This document shows positions 55,925-64,000 of a DNA stretch of 64,000 bases, piece by piece. The position numbers and the translations under genes were made by a program. The notes beneath the pieces are model-generated. The model saw only the letters and a list, made by a program, of their open reading frames with translations. It was not told where the DNA came from and searched no databases. Numbering within the stretch: the first letter of the stretch is position 1; the number at the start of each line of letters is the position of its first letter. Source of the DNA: an uncultured Collinsella sp. (lineage in GTDB: Bacteria > Actinomycetota > Coriobacteriia > Coriobacteriales > Coriobacteriaceae); NCBI GenBank assembly GCA_958451615.1, contig CAUDQR010000006.1, positions 44,096 to 108,095 on the forward strand, written 5' to 3'.

Positions 55925-58702
55925 TTACTTCCTACCAAATTTAATCTTGATGGCGCGCTTGAGTGCGTACTTACCCAAGCTCGGAAGCTTTTGCTCGTAC
56001 TTGACCATCGTGGAGCACTCGGGGCGGTCGCGATCCAGATGGATGGCGTCAAACGCGCACTTGGTGGTGCACAGGCCGCAGCCGATGCACTTGTTGGGGT
56101 CGACGATCGAGGCACCGCAACCCAGGCAACGGGCGGTCTCGGTGCGTACCTGCTCCTCGGTAAAGGTCTCGACGTACTCGCTAAACGGCGCGGCCTTCTC
56201 GCGCTCGCGGTCCACGTGAGCAACCTCGCGGCTCGCGTTGTCGTAACTCTCGATCACGACATCGTCGCGGTCGAGCGCGGTGTAGCGGCGCTGGCTACGG
56301 CCGATGGTGAGCGTGGAGCCCGGCTGCACAAAGCGATGGATGGACACCGCGGCCTCGTGACCGGCGGCAATGGCATCGATGGCAAAGCTGGGGCCAGTGT
56401 AGACGTCGCCGCCCACAAAGATGTCGGGCTCAGCGGTCTGATAGGTCTGCGGATCGGCAAGGGCACCCTGGCCGCGGCCGAGCTCCACCTTGGAGCCAGC
56501 CAGCAGGTCGCCCCACACAATGGACTGGCCAATCGACATGACGACACGATCGGCGTCAACACGACGCAGGTCGTTCTCGTCGTACTCGGGCGCAAAACGG
56601 CCCTCGTCGTCAAAGACGCGCATGCAGCGCTTAAAGGTGATGCCACATACGCGACCGGCCTCGTCCAGGTGAACCTCCTTGGGGCCCCAACCGCAGCTGA
56701 TGTGCGCGCCGTCCTCGATGGCCTCGCGACGCTCTTCCTCGCTGGCGGGCATCTGGGCCTCGCTCTCCAGGCAGAACATCTCAACGTGCTCGGAGCCCAG
56801 GCGGCAGGCGTTGCGCGCGACGTCGATGGCCACGTTGCCGCCGCCCACCACGATGGTGCGGCCGGGCAGCGCGTCGATCTTGCCGCTGTTGACCTCGCGC
56901 AAGAAGTCGACGGCCACGGTCACATCCTCGGCATCCTCGCCCGGAATACCGGCAAGGCGGCCGCCCTGGCAGCCGATGGCCACATAAAAGGCCTTAAAGC
57001 CCTGCTCGCGCAGCTCGTCGAGCGTCACATCGCGACCGACCTCCACGCCATAGCGGAACTCGGCACCCATCAGGCGAATAACCTCGACCTCGGCCTCGAT
57101 AACGTCCTTCTGCAGCTTAAAGATGGGAATACCGTAGGTGAGCATACCGCCCGGGCGCTCGTTTTTCTCGAACACGACGGGCTTGTAGCCCTTCTCGGCC
57201 AGATAGAAAGCACAGGACAGACCGGCCGGACCGGCACCGATGATGGCGATCTTCTGGTCGAAGCCGCCAGCGCGCGTCGGGGTCACCACAGGTGGGACAT
57301 AACGGGTCGCGGCATCCAGATCGCGCTGGGCGATAAACTTCTTGACCTCGTCGATAGCCACGGCGGCATCCACGCGACCACGGGTGCAGGCGTCCTCGCA
57401 GCGGCGGTTGCACACGCGGCCGCAGATAGCGGGCAGCGGGTTCTCACGCTTGATGAGCGCCAGCGCCTCGTCATAGCGACCCTGGGCCGCGAGCTTCAGA
57501 TAGCCCTGAACGGCAACGTGCGCGGGGCAGGCCGTCTTGCAGGGCGCGGTGCCGGACTCATGCGTCTCGATACGGTTATCGTTGCGGTAGTTGGGCGACC
57601 ACTTGGTGTGGTCCCACTTGGTGGCATCGGGCAGCTCCTGACGCGGATACTCGGGCACCTTTCCGCCGGCCTTTTTGCTGCAGAGCTTCTGGCCCAGCTT
57701 GGCGGCGCCGGCCGGACACACCTCAACGCAGCGACCGCAGGCCACGCACTTGTCTTTCTCGACCTTGGCGACATAGGCGGAGCGCGACAGGTTGGGCGTG
57801 TTGAACAGCTGCGAAGTGCGCAGGGCGTAGCACACGTTGACGTTGCAGTTGCAGATGGCGAAGATTTTGTTCTCACCGTCGATGTTGGTGATCTGGTGCA
57901 CAAAGCCGTTGTCCTCGGCCTGGCGCAGGATGTCGTAGACCTCCTCGCGCGTCACATAGTGGCCGCGGTCGGTCTCGACCACATAGTCGGCCATATCGCC
58001 CACGGCAATGCACCAGTCGGCGGGGTCGTCGGCGCAGCCCTCGCCCATCACACGACGGCTCGCGCGGCAGCTGCAGGTGCTGGCGGCATACTTACCCTCG
58101 TACTTGTCGAGCCAATGCTCGATATGCTCGATCGGCACCGACGTGCTCGCGGCATCGATGGCCTTCTCGACCGGAATGACATGCATGCCGATGCCGGCAC
58201 CGCCGGGCGGCACCATCGGCGTGGCCTTGGACAGCGGTCCCTTGGACGCCTGCTCAAAGAACTTGGCATAGACCGGATGCTCCTCGAGCTGACCCATGCG
58301 CATGTTGAGGAACTCGGCAGAACCCGGCACCAGCATGGGCAGCACCCACTGCTTGGCGCGCTCGGGGTTTTCCCAGTTGTACTCGAGCAGACCCGTGTAG
58401 CTCATGTCGTCGAGCATCTTCTCGATATCGGCTTCGGGCATGCCGGTGAGCTTGACCATCTCGGGCAGCGTATAGGGACGGCGCATCTTCATCTTGCAGA
58501 GCACTTCGGCCTGCTCGTCGGTTGCGGCCTCGGCAAACGACCAGTACTCGTAGCCCAGCAGCTCGTCGCGGTGCAGCAGGCGGTTGGTGCAGTGCTCACA
58601 CAGTTTGACGATGGCCTCGCGCGGATGCTCCGGTATCGGCGGCACGAACTCCGCGCCGATATCGGGCTCGGTATAGCTAATCCCCGGTCCGTTGAGAATC
58701 AT
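55925..58702 (-). CDS. Iron-sulfur flavoprotein with GltD-like NAD(P)H oxidoreductase core
   Basis: 925 residues. An N-terminal part of about 330 residues has Cys-rich stretches (CEHC, CSCRASRRVMGEGC, CNCNVNVC), then a ferredoxin motif (CVACGRCVEVCPAG). A GltD-type region follows: Fe-S helical domain (CKTACPAHVAVQGYL, CGRVCNRRCEDAC), FAD site (IGAGPAGLSCAFYLA) and NAD(P)H site (VVGGGNVAIDVAR). It ends in another ferredoxin-like motif (CIGCGLCTTKCAFDAIH). It probably moves electrons between NAD(P)H and a low-potential carrier; partner and substrate are unknown. The start is the ATG after AGAAGGGACGACT; 111 further codons upstream are rejected. It is divergent from a TetR gene across a double operator. 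Confidence 0.88.
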   Translation of the reverse strand: MILNGPGISYTEPDIGAEFVPPIPEHPREAIVKLCEHCTNRLLHRDELLGYEYWSFAEAATDEQAEVLCKMKMRRPYTLPEMVKLTGMPEADIEKMLDDMSYTGLLEYNWENPERAKQWVLPMLVPGSAEFLNMRMGQLEEHPVYAKFFEQASKGPLSKATPMVPPGGAGIGMHVIPVEKAIDAASTSVPIEHIEHWLDKYEGKYAASTCSCRASRRVMGEGCADDPADWCIAVGDMADYVVETDRGHYVTREEVYDILRQAEDNGFVHQITNIDGENKIFAICNCNVNVCYALRTSQLFNTPNLSRSAYVAKVEKDKCVACGRCVEVCPAGAAKLGQKLCSKKAGGKVPEYPRQELPDATKWDHTKWSPNYRNDNRIETHESGTAPCKTACPAHVAVQGYLKLAAQGRYDEALALIKRENPLPAICGRVCNRRCEDACTRGRVDAAVAIDEVKKFIAQRDLDAATRYVPPVVTPTRAGGFDQKIAIIGAGPAGLSCAFYLAEKGYKPVVFEKNERPGGMLTYGIPIFKLQKDVIEAEVEVIRLMGAEFRYGVEVGRDVTLDELREQGFKAFYVAIGCQGGRLAGIPGEDAEDVTVAVDFLREVNSGKIDALPGRTIVVGGGNVAIDVARNACRLGSEHVEMFCLESEAQMPASEEERREAIEDGAHISCGWGPKEVHLDEAGRVCGITFKRCMRVFDDEGRFAPEYDENDLRRVDADRVVMSIGQSIVWGDLLAGSKVELGRGQGALADPQTYQTAEPDIFVGGDVYTGPSFAIDAIAAGHEAAVSIHRFVQPGSTLTIGRSQRRYTALDRDDVVIESYDNASREVAHVDREREKAAPFSEYVETFTEEQVRTETARCLGCGASIVDPNKCIGCGLCTTKCAFDAIHLDRDRPECSTMVKYEQKLPSLGKYALKRAIKIKFGRK

Positions 58703-58795
58703 AGTCGTCCCTTCTCTTGCCACAGCCCGGCGAGACCGCAGCGCCCCTCTTTTTTTGCAGGCCGGGCATGCCCCCATGCCTTTCACCCGCCATTG

Positions 58796-58833
58796 TTGAC
58801 ATTGTGTCAAAAATAGTATTGACGAACCGTCAA
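58796..58833. promoter_or_regulatory. Double TetR-type operator
   Basis: Two palindromes of the form TTGAC-N5-GTCAA: TTGACATTGTGTCAA (58796-58810) and TTGACGAACCGTCAA (58819-58833), with centres 23 bp apart. A partial third site (GAACGGTC) follows near 58854. They lie midway between the divergent flavoprotein and TetR genes. Confidence 0.82.
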
Positions 58834-58891
58834 CAATATTCAAGACTGTTAGGCGAACGGTCAGGCAAAAGAGGATGAAAGGCGGCAAAAC

Positions 58892-59554
58892 ATGGGCAAC
58901 AACGCAGCAGATATCTCTGTGGTCGATGCCGTCCCCGCATCCGATAGCGCGGCAAAACGCCTGACGGGCGACGAGCGCCGTCGCGAGATCCTCGCCGCTG
59001 TGCGCGCCGTGAGTTCCGAGCTGGGCGTGTCCCACCTATCGGTATCGGCCGTGACCAAGCGAGCCGGCTGCACGCGCTCGCTGTTCTACCACTACTTCGC
59101 CGACATGGACGCCGCCGTCACCGCCGCCATGGACGAGGCAATTGACGGTTTTATCTCCGAGCTCGAGCAGTGGAATGCCAGCCGCACGGTTGGCGACATC
59201 GAGGGCGCGCTCGACACCGTCGCCCCGCTCTTTAAGCGTCTGGTCGCCAGCGGCCACGAACTGCCGAGTACGCTCACCTCGAGCAGCGGCGCGCTCTACG
59301 GCGGCTTTCTGCACAACGTGGTCCAGCGCGTGGCGCAATACATCTGCGACACCACCGTGGTGGACTTTGTCGCCCATCATGACCTGCGCATCGACCATGT
59401 CTACGAAACCTTCTACACCCTCATCATGGGGTTGTTGATGTATATCCGCACGCACCCCGATGTGCCCGACGAGACGGTCAAGGAAATCATCGCCTCGACA
59501 CTCCACATCGAGGGCTATACCGCCAAGTATCCGGAGCGCAAGCCCCAGAACTGA
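58892..59554 (+). CDS. TetR/AcrR-family regulator
   Basis: 220 residues. The N-terminal TetR HTH spans about 28-75 (VSHLSVSAVTKRAGCTRSLFYHYFADMDA) and a helical ligand domain follows. It most likely binds the two TTGAC-N5-GTCAA sites in front of it and controls itself, the divergent flavoprotein and the DUF5692 gene 63 bp downstream. GAAAGGCGGCAAAAC precedes the ATG. The inducer is unknown. Confidence 0.93.
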   Translation: MGNNAADISVVDAVPASDSAAKRLTGDERRREILAAVRAVSSELGVSHLSVSAVTKRAGCTRSLFYHYFADMDAAVTAAMDEAIDGFISELEQWNASRTVGDIEGALDTVAPLFKRLVASGHELPSTLTSSSGALYGGFLHNVVQRVAQYICDTTVVDFVAHHDLRIDHVYETFYTLIMGLLMYIRTHPDVPDETVKEIIASTLHIEGYTAKYPERKPQN

Positions 59555-59617
59555 CGACATTTGGCCAAACTGCCCGCGATCAGAAGAGGGGCCGCGGGCG
59601 TGTGAAAGGAGAGCAGC

Positions 59618-60625
59618 ATGCTGTTCGATGTTTGGGGTAGCGATACCCTTATCCACTGGGCCGGCTGGGCCATGGTCTTTATTGGCCTCATCGTGCTCAA
59701 CGAGGTCGGCCGCCGCACTAAGCTCGGCGCGGCAATCATCTTTGGCGTGGCTCCGCTGGCCATGACCATCTACTGCGTCGCCATCGCCGTCGGCGTTTCG
59801 CAGGGTGCCGAGTGGGCGCTCACCAACCCCACCCATGTGTACCAGAACAGCTGGTTCCACTACGCCAAGGTCTACGCGGCGTTGGCCGGTTGCTGGGGCT
59901 TCATCGCCATTAAGTATCAGTGGGGCAAGATCGGCAAGGCACACTGGTTCCGCGCGTGGCCGTTTGTGATCGTCGCCATCAACATCATGATCGCCGTCGT
60001 GTCCGACTTTGAGAGCGCCTATCACTTCTTTGTCCTGGGCCAGTCCACTTGGGTCACCTCCGAAGGTGCTACGCAGCTTGCCGGCTGGAACAACGTGTTC
60101 AACGGCATCGCCGGTATCATCAACATCTTCTGCATGACCGGTTGGTGGAGCGTCTACGCCTCCGAGGACAAGACCGACATGCTGTGGCCCGACATGACCT
60201 GGGTCTACATCATCGCCTACGATATCTGGAACTTCTGCTACACCTACAACTGCCTGCCCACCCACTCCTGGTTCTGCGGCTTTGCGCTGCTGCTGGCGCC
60301 CACCGTCGCCGCCTTTATCTGGAACAAGGGCGGCTGGATTCAGAACCGCGCCTTTACGCTGGCCATTTGGTGCATGTTTGCCCAGGTGTTCCCGTTCTTC
60401 CAGGAGGAGTCCATCTTTGTGACCCACTCCACGCTCGACCCCGTCGCCGCCACCGCGGTCTCGATCGCCGCGCTGATCGCCAACATCGCCGCGATTATCT
60501 ACGTCGCTTACCGTGCCAAGAAGCTCGGCCGCAACCCCTACAAGCAGGATGTCTTTGAGGGCACCGGCGATTGGGAGAAGGCCACCGCCCGCCGCGCCAA
60601 GGTTGATTACGCTCACGCCGAGTAA
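59618..60625 (+). CDS. DUF5692-family membrane protein
   Basis: 335 residues with about ten hydrophobic segments rich in Trp, Tyr and Phe (WAGWAMVFIGLIVLNEVGR, YQWGKIGKAHWFRAWPF, TYNCLPTHSWFCGFALLLAP). It matches the DUF5692 group as I recognise it; the function is not known. GAAAGGAGAGCAGC precedes the ATG. It shares the TetR transcript and ends at a strong terminator. With the divergent flavoprotein it may form one physiological unit (inference). Confidence 0.75.
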   Translation: MLFDVWGSDTLIHWAGWAMVFIGLIVLNEVGRRTKLGAAIIFGVAPLAMTIYCVAIAVGVSQGAEWALTNPTHVYQNSWFHYAKVYAALAGCWGFIAIKYQWGKIGKAHWFRAWPFVIVAINIMIAVVSDFESAYHFFVLGQSTWVTSEGATQLAGWNNVFNGIAGIINIFCMTGWWSVYASEDKTDMLWPDMTWVYIIAYDIWNFCYTYNCLPTHSWFCGFALLLAPTVAAFIWNKGGWIQNRAFTLAIWCMFAQVFPFFQEESIFVTHSTLDPVAATAVSIAALIANIAAIIYVAYRAKKLGRNPYKQDVFEGTGDWEKATARRAKVDYAHAE

Positions 60626-60692
60626 CGTGTTTATTCCGTCCACATTTGGATGTAGGCAAACTTAGCCGACGCCGCAATCGCGCGTCATGCGC

Positions 60693-60731
60693 AGCCCCGG
60701 AAAGCGATTCGCCCGCTTTCCGGGGCTTTTT
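60693..60731 (+). terminator. Terminator after the DUF5692 gene
   Basis: Perfect 14-bp stem AGCCCCGGAAAGCG/CGCTTTCCGGGGCT with a 7-nt loop, running into TTTTTG. Confidence 0.92.
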
Positions 60732-60859
60732 GTTGTTGCGTCTTATTCATCTATTCAAAAACGCGCGCATATATAAAATCGGATTTCAAATCACGCGGCG
60801 GCTCTATGGGGTCCCATTTTTGGGTACATTGTTGTCCCGATATTGAGCTTGGGGGATAT

Positions 60860-62362
60860 ATGAAAGATGAGACGACGGGCCAAGAGGACGCGGCCCAAGA
60901 TGCAGAAGCGTGTGCCGAGGCCCTGGAGAGCCTAGACCAGATTGCGCTGGCCGAGATTGCGTTTGACGATTCGAGCATTGATGTGCAGGATGAGCCAGAA
61001 ATCGAGGCGCAGCCCGATGACCAGGATGCAAAAGACGATGGCGCCGCGCCCACCGAAGACGAGGCGGAACACAAGGAATCCGAATATGAGGCCGACGACC
61101 AGCCCGAATCCGACACGAGCGAGGAAACCATCTTGCTCGACAGCTTGCCGGCCGAAGATTCGCTGACCCGCGAGCTCCCTGGCTTAGGCTCTGCGCCTGC
61201 CGTGGACGAGACCATCGCCATGGGCGATATTCCCCTACCGTCCGTTCCTTCGGCACGCGAAGCACAGGTTCGTCATCGTAAGATGTCGCCCAAGCGCCGC
61301 AACCTGATGGCTGCCGGCGTTGTGGCCGTCGCGCTCGTCGCCGGCGGCGCAGGCTACGCAGCCTGGAACGGATATCAGCAAGAGCAGGCTGCCGCTGTCG
61401 CCGCCAATGCCCACACGATGATGTCGGTGCAGATTGGCGTGCATGCCGCGGGCCTCGACTGTTCCGCCGGCTCCAAGATTCCCGTACAAGTGAGTGGCCA
61501 GGATTCTGACGGATCCTCCGTGAGCGAAACACTCTATGTTGACGAGCACGGCCGTGGCATCAAACTGCTACCCGGTGACTACACGCTCTCCATCGCTGCC
61601 TCCCCCATCGCGTCCGACGGCACCGTCTATACCGTGCCGACCACCAAGGCGCAGGTCACGATCAAGAGCGACGGACAGGACCTAAGCAGCCAGGCCGCCT
61701 TTAAGCTCAAGGTGCCTTCGGCCGACACGGTAACCGACGACCAGATCGATGCCGCCGCCAAATATGCCGAGGAGGGAGGCGCGAGCTCCGCCGCCACCGC
61801 CAAGGTGCTCCAGCAGGCGGCAACCGCGCGGCGCGACGCCGCCGTCAATGCCGTGAGCGCGCAAAAGGCACAGGCAGCCCGCGATGCTGACGCTCGCCAC
61901 AAGGCAACCGACCTCTACCAGCTCGATATCCCTGTCGAGTGGTACGGCAAGGTCGAGACTTGGCAAAATGGCAGCACGCTATGCATCTATCTTGCCGGCG
62001 ACAGCGATACGCCGATTGTGACGCTCGTCGCGGTGCGCGAGGGCGAGAGCTTTACGCCCGATGAGGGCGATACGGTTTTGGGTGCGGCCAATCTAGGCAA
62101 CGGTTATACCGTCTACGCCAGCGGCCCCGTCTATCCGTACGTGGTGCCCCAGACCATCAACGGACGGACGCAGAATCCCGTGTCAACCTACCCCATGGAC
62201 ACGGCCATTGAGCTTGTCGAGCTCACGACCGGTAACCGCTACACCTATAGCCAGATCAAGAACGTACTGGTCGGCAAAGACGGCAAGGCAGACGCCGCGA
62301 CCAAACTCGAGACCGACTACCTCGCCCAGATTCTCCTGCCGAGCATCAAGGCCCAGGACTAG
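60860..62362 (+). CDS. Membrane-anchored extracytoplasmic protein, unknown
   Basis: 500 residues. Residues 1-140 are a strongly acidic, low-complexity cytoplasmic tail (many Glu, Asp, Ala). A basic patch (HRKMSPKRRN) and one membrane segment (about 148-167) follow. The outside part has a beta-rich domain (about 185-280), an Ala-rich helical stretch (about 290-345) and a C-terminal domain (about 350-500). GGGGGATAT precedes the ATG; the upstream 18 codons have no ribosome site. No family is recognised. The acidic tail could be a kinase target, but nothing shows this. Confidence 0.75.
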   Translation: MKDETTGQEDAAQDAEACAEALESLDQIALAEIAFDDSSIDVQDEPEIEAQPDDQDAKDDGAAPTEDEAEHKESEYEADDQPESDTSEETILLDSLPAEDSLTRELPGLGSAPAVDETIAMGDIPLPSVPSAREAQVRHRKMSPKRRNLMAAGVVAVALVAGGAGYAAWNGYQQEQAAAVAANAHTMMSVQIGVHAAGLDCSAGSKIPVQVSGQDSDGSSVSETLYVDEHGRGIKLLPGDYTLSIAASPIASDGTVYTVPTTKAQVTIKSDGQDLSSQAAFKLKVPSADTVTDDQIDAAAKYAEEGGASSAATAKVLQQAATARRDAAVNAVSAQKAQAARDADARHKATDLYQLDIPVEWYGKVETWQNGSTLCIYLAGDSDTPIVTLVAVREGESFTPDEGDTVLGAANLGNGYTVYASGPVYPYVVPQTINGRTQNPVSTYPMDTAIELVELTTGNRYTYSQIKNVLVGKDGKADAATKLETDYLAQILLPSIKAQD

Positions 62363-62406
62363 CGGACCATGACACCTGAGTCCTGGCCTCGCAAATCCAT
62401 AGACGA

Positions 62407-63759
62407 TTAGGAAAGGAGCCACTTCCATGCGGGCACAGCATGTACCACGCCGTGTTTGCATGGAATATCGGCCTGCTCATCCATGGTAACGATTACCGAC
62501 TCGCCAAGATCAAACTGGGCCATCGCGGCATCGAGCGCGGCAATTTCGCGCTCGCGCGTTTTCTCGCTTGTCATATCCACACTTACCTGAATCAGGCCGT
62601 AAGCCTGCATGAGCAGTGCATCCCCAGCCACAAAGTCCACCTCATGGCTTTTATTCTTATCTTTAATCAGCAGGCGGCAAACCGAACCGGGCCGCACGGC
62701 GGGGGTCCTTCTTCTGAGCGCATTGAACACCGCGGTCTCGAGCCTCTGACCATGATCCAATGCCGATGCGGGGGAGAACGCTCCGAACATCGCAGGATCG
62801 ACGGCGTAGACCTTAGACGCAGACCGCGTATTATTTGCAAGCGAACGCGTGAACTCCGGCACCGAAAACAGCAGGTAGGCGTCCTCGTAATACTCAAGTA
62901 AGTCGCTGAGCGTATTTCGACTGACGGATATCTGTCTGCTCTTGAACTCGTTGTACACTTTGTTCACTGACAGCTCTCGTCCCGAAGATGCCATGCACCG
63001 CGCCAGAAACAGCGAGGCCAAACGGGGGTTCTTGACGTCGTAACGTTCAACGACGTCCATGGCGACCGTTCGCGACGCATATTCCTGTAGCAGCTGAATC
63101 GCGTCTGCGGGCGTCTGCTCAAGTGTCGCGATGAATCCCCCTCGCTCGAGATATCCGACCAGATGGTGTCGGAGCAACGCTGCAGCGCTTGAGGAGAAGG
63201 GCGCGTTCGACTCAGGAACGCCCCCCGTCTTATATCGGACGTATTCCGAAAAACTCAACGGAAAAAGCTCTCGCACAAGAGAACGGCCCCTGAACTCGCT
63301 CTTAAGTTCCGAGGACAGCATCTTAGAAGAAGATCCCGTCACGTAAACGGTCGCCTTCTCCGTATCGACCACGCGTCGCAGAAACGCACCCCATTCGGGT
63401 ATTTCCTGGATCTCGTCAAAGAAAAGGTAGGCGCCCTCGCCTCGAGCAGCAGGATATAGTGCATAGAATGTATCGAGCACGTCCGCTAGTAGCGATGGCT
63501 CATACGGACGCAAGCGCTCATCCTCAAAATTGAAATATAGCATCCGGTCAAGCTCGACGCCTTGGCCCTGAAGCCGCCGTATCTCCTGATACAGGCGATA
63601 CGTCTTTCCACAACGACGGGCGCCCACAATCACATATACGATGTTGTCGCGCTTTGGCTCCTGCGGGTTGCCCAGATCAAGGTCGCGCTCAAAGACCTGC
63701 GGAATCCCCTGTTGCTCAAAGTCCTTTATTTTTTGAGCCACCAAGTCGTTGAATGCCAT
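62407..63759 (-). CDS. AAA ATPase with DUF4143 domain, second type
   Basis: 450 residues. Walker A is GARRCGKT (46-53) and Walker B YLFFDEIQEI (Asp115-Glu116). A sensor-like TVYVTGSSSKML comes next, then a DUF4143 region (about 215-330) and a C-terminal EVDFVAGD stretch resembling the PD-(D/E)xK fold but without the usual EVK. It is diverged from the ATPase at 25.6 kb. ATTGGAGAATT precedes the ATG. The promoter region carries a long perfect inverted repeat. It is convergent with the unknown membrane protein gene, 44 bp apart. Cellular role unknown. Confidence 0.85.
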   Translation of the reverse strand: MAFNDLVAQKIKDFEQQGIPQVFERDLDLGNPQEPKRDNIVYVIVGARRCGKTYRLYQEIRRLQGQGVELDRMLYFNFEDERLRPYEPSLLADVLDTFYALYPAARGEGAYLFFDEIQEIPEWGAFLRRVVDTEKATVYVTGSSSKMLSSELKSEFRGRSLVRELFPLSFSEYVRYKTGGVPESNAPFSSSAAALLRHHLVGYLERGGFIATLEQTPADAIQLLQEYASRTVAMDVVERYDVKNPRLASLFLARCMASSGRELSVNKVYNEFKSRQISVSRNTLSDLLEYYEDAYLLFSVPEFTRSLANNTRSASKVYAVDPAMFGAFSPASALDHGQRLETAVFNALRRRTPAVRPGSVCRLLIKDKNKSHEVDFVAGDALLMQAYGLIQVSVDMTSEKTREREIAALDAAMAQFDLGESVIVTMDEQADIPCKHGVVHAVPAWKWLLS

Positions 63760-63767
63760 AATTCTCC

Positions 63768-63827
63768 AATCTTGCTCTCCTGCTAATCAAGATTATAACG
63801 ATTCTTGATTAGCAGGAGAGCAAGATT
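63768..63827 (-). promoter_or_regulatory. 25-bp perfect inverted repeat with TATAAT in the loop
   Basis: Arms 63768-63792 and 63803-63827 are exact reverse complements around a 10-base loop. On the minus strand the loop region reads CGTTATAATC, giving a consensus -10 element between the arms. The inner arm ends nine bases before the ATPase start. A third, degenerate half-copy (TCTTGATTAATGGATAAGCA) follows from 63836. It looks like an operator pair enclosing the promoter. Confidence 0.85.
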
Positions 63828-63960
63828 ATGCGTATCTTGATTAATGGATAAGCAAGTTTTCTATTAGTGGCCCCTCCCGGAGGATATCGAGCGGCCGAGG
63901 GGGCAGGCATGAACGCCTCTAGCCGAAAACAAAGTAGCTAAAAAAGCCCCATTACAGTTT

Positions 63961-63987
63961 GAGTCGTCCGAAAGGGCGGCTCTTTTC
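63961..63987 (+). terminator. Rho-independent terminator near the right edge
   Basis: GAGTCGTCC-GAAA-GGGCGGCTC (9-bp stem, two G-U pairs) followed by TTTTCC. The gene it serves is not evident; 63828-63960 contains no clear frame. Confidence 0.65.
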
Positions 63988-64000
63988 CGTTGCACGGTTA

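Noticed and set aside
55733..58816. A 1027-codon open frame antisense to the iron-sulfur flavoprotein
   Set aside because: Same kind of antisense shadow; repetitive composition and no domain, whereas the minus-strand protein has FAD, NAD(P)H and Fe-S motifs.

Overview
The window looks like a chromosomal segment of a Coriobacteriia gut actinobacterium, most likely Collinsella or a close relative. This is inferred from the high G+C content, the strictly fermentative gene set (arginine deiminase pathway, pyruvate:ferredoxin oxidoreductase, several PTS systems) and the actinobacterial fha-pstP-rodA-pbpA-pkn order. No 16S gene is present, so the genus is an inference.

Layout. 1-9.1 kb (minus strand): end of a membrane protein, a family 2 glycosyltransferase, a UMF1-type MFS transporter, a zinc-dependent phospholipase C-like protein, a LytS/LytR-type two-component system, and an amidohydrolase with an APC permease. 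9.5 kb: a membrane-anchored C39-like protein. 10.5-16.7 kb: a beta-glucoside operon (PRD regulator, EIIA, EIIB, EIIC, 6-phospho-beta-glucosidase) bounded on both sides by repeated palindromic elements. 16.7-25 kb: an arginine catabolism locus. It holds antiporter-arcA-arcB-arcC on the minus strand, then a divergent two-gene unit (an arginine deiminase paralogue with an altered active site, and a Cro/C1 regulator with a degenerate S24 domain), then a second arcC almost identical to the first. 25.5-31 kb: an AAA ATPase of the DUF4143 group, structured tandem repeats and nifJ. 31.3-40.6 kb: a small operon (secreted protein, Ser/Thr kinase, FHA protein), then recR, ybaB, dnaX and small unknown genes. 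40.8-51 kb: the cell-wall and division signalling operon, namely Ser/Thr kinase, FhaA, FhaB, PP2C phosphatase, a RodA/FtsW-transpeptidase fusion and a PASTA kinase. 51.3 kb: tRNA-Arg(CCT) with a partial duplication of its 3' end. 51.6-55 kb: mannose-type PTS (manXYZ plus ManO/DUF956). 55.3-60.6 kb: HypA, a 925-residue iron-sulfur flavoprotein, a divergent TetR regulator and a DUF5692 membrane protein. 60.9-63.8 kb: an unknown membrane-anchored protein and a second DUF4143-type ATPase with a long inverted repeat in its promoter.

How the genes work together. Sugars enter through the two PTS systems and pyruvate is oxidised by NifJ. Arginine fermentation gives ATP through carbamate kinase. The kinase/FHA/phosphatase operon probably couples peptidoglycan sensing (PASTA) to the fused glycosyltransferase-transpeptidase. 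Three Ser/Thr kinases and three FHA proteins lie within 20 kb.

Most unusual points: the arginine deiminase-like plus degenerate S24 regulator module; the gene-converted arcC pair flanking it; the one-polypeptide RodA-PBP; the 925-residue redox protein with a double TetR-type operator; and several structured repeat families, one with compensatory base changes.
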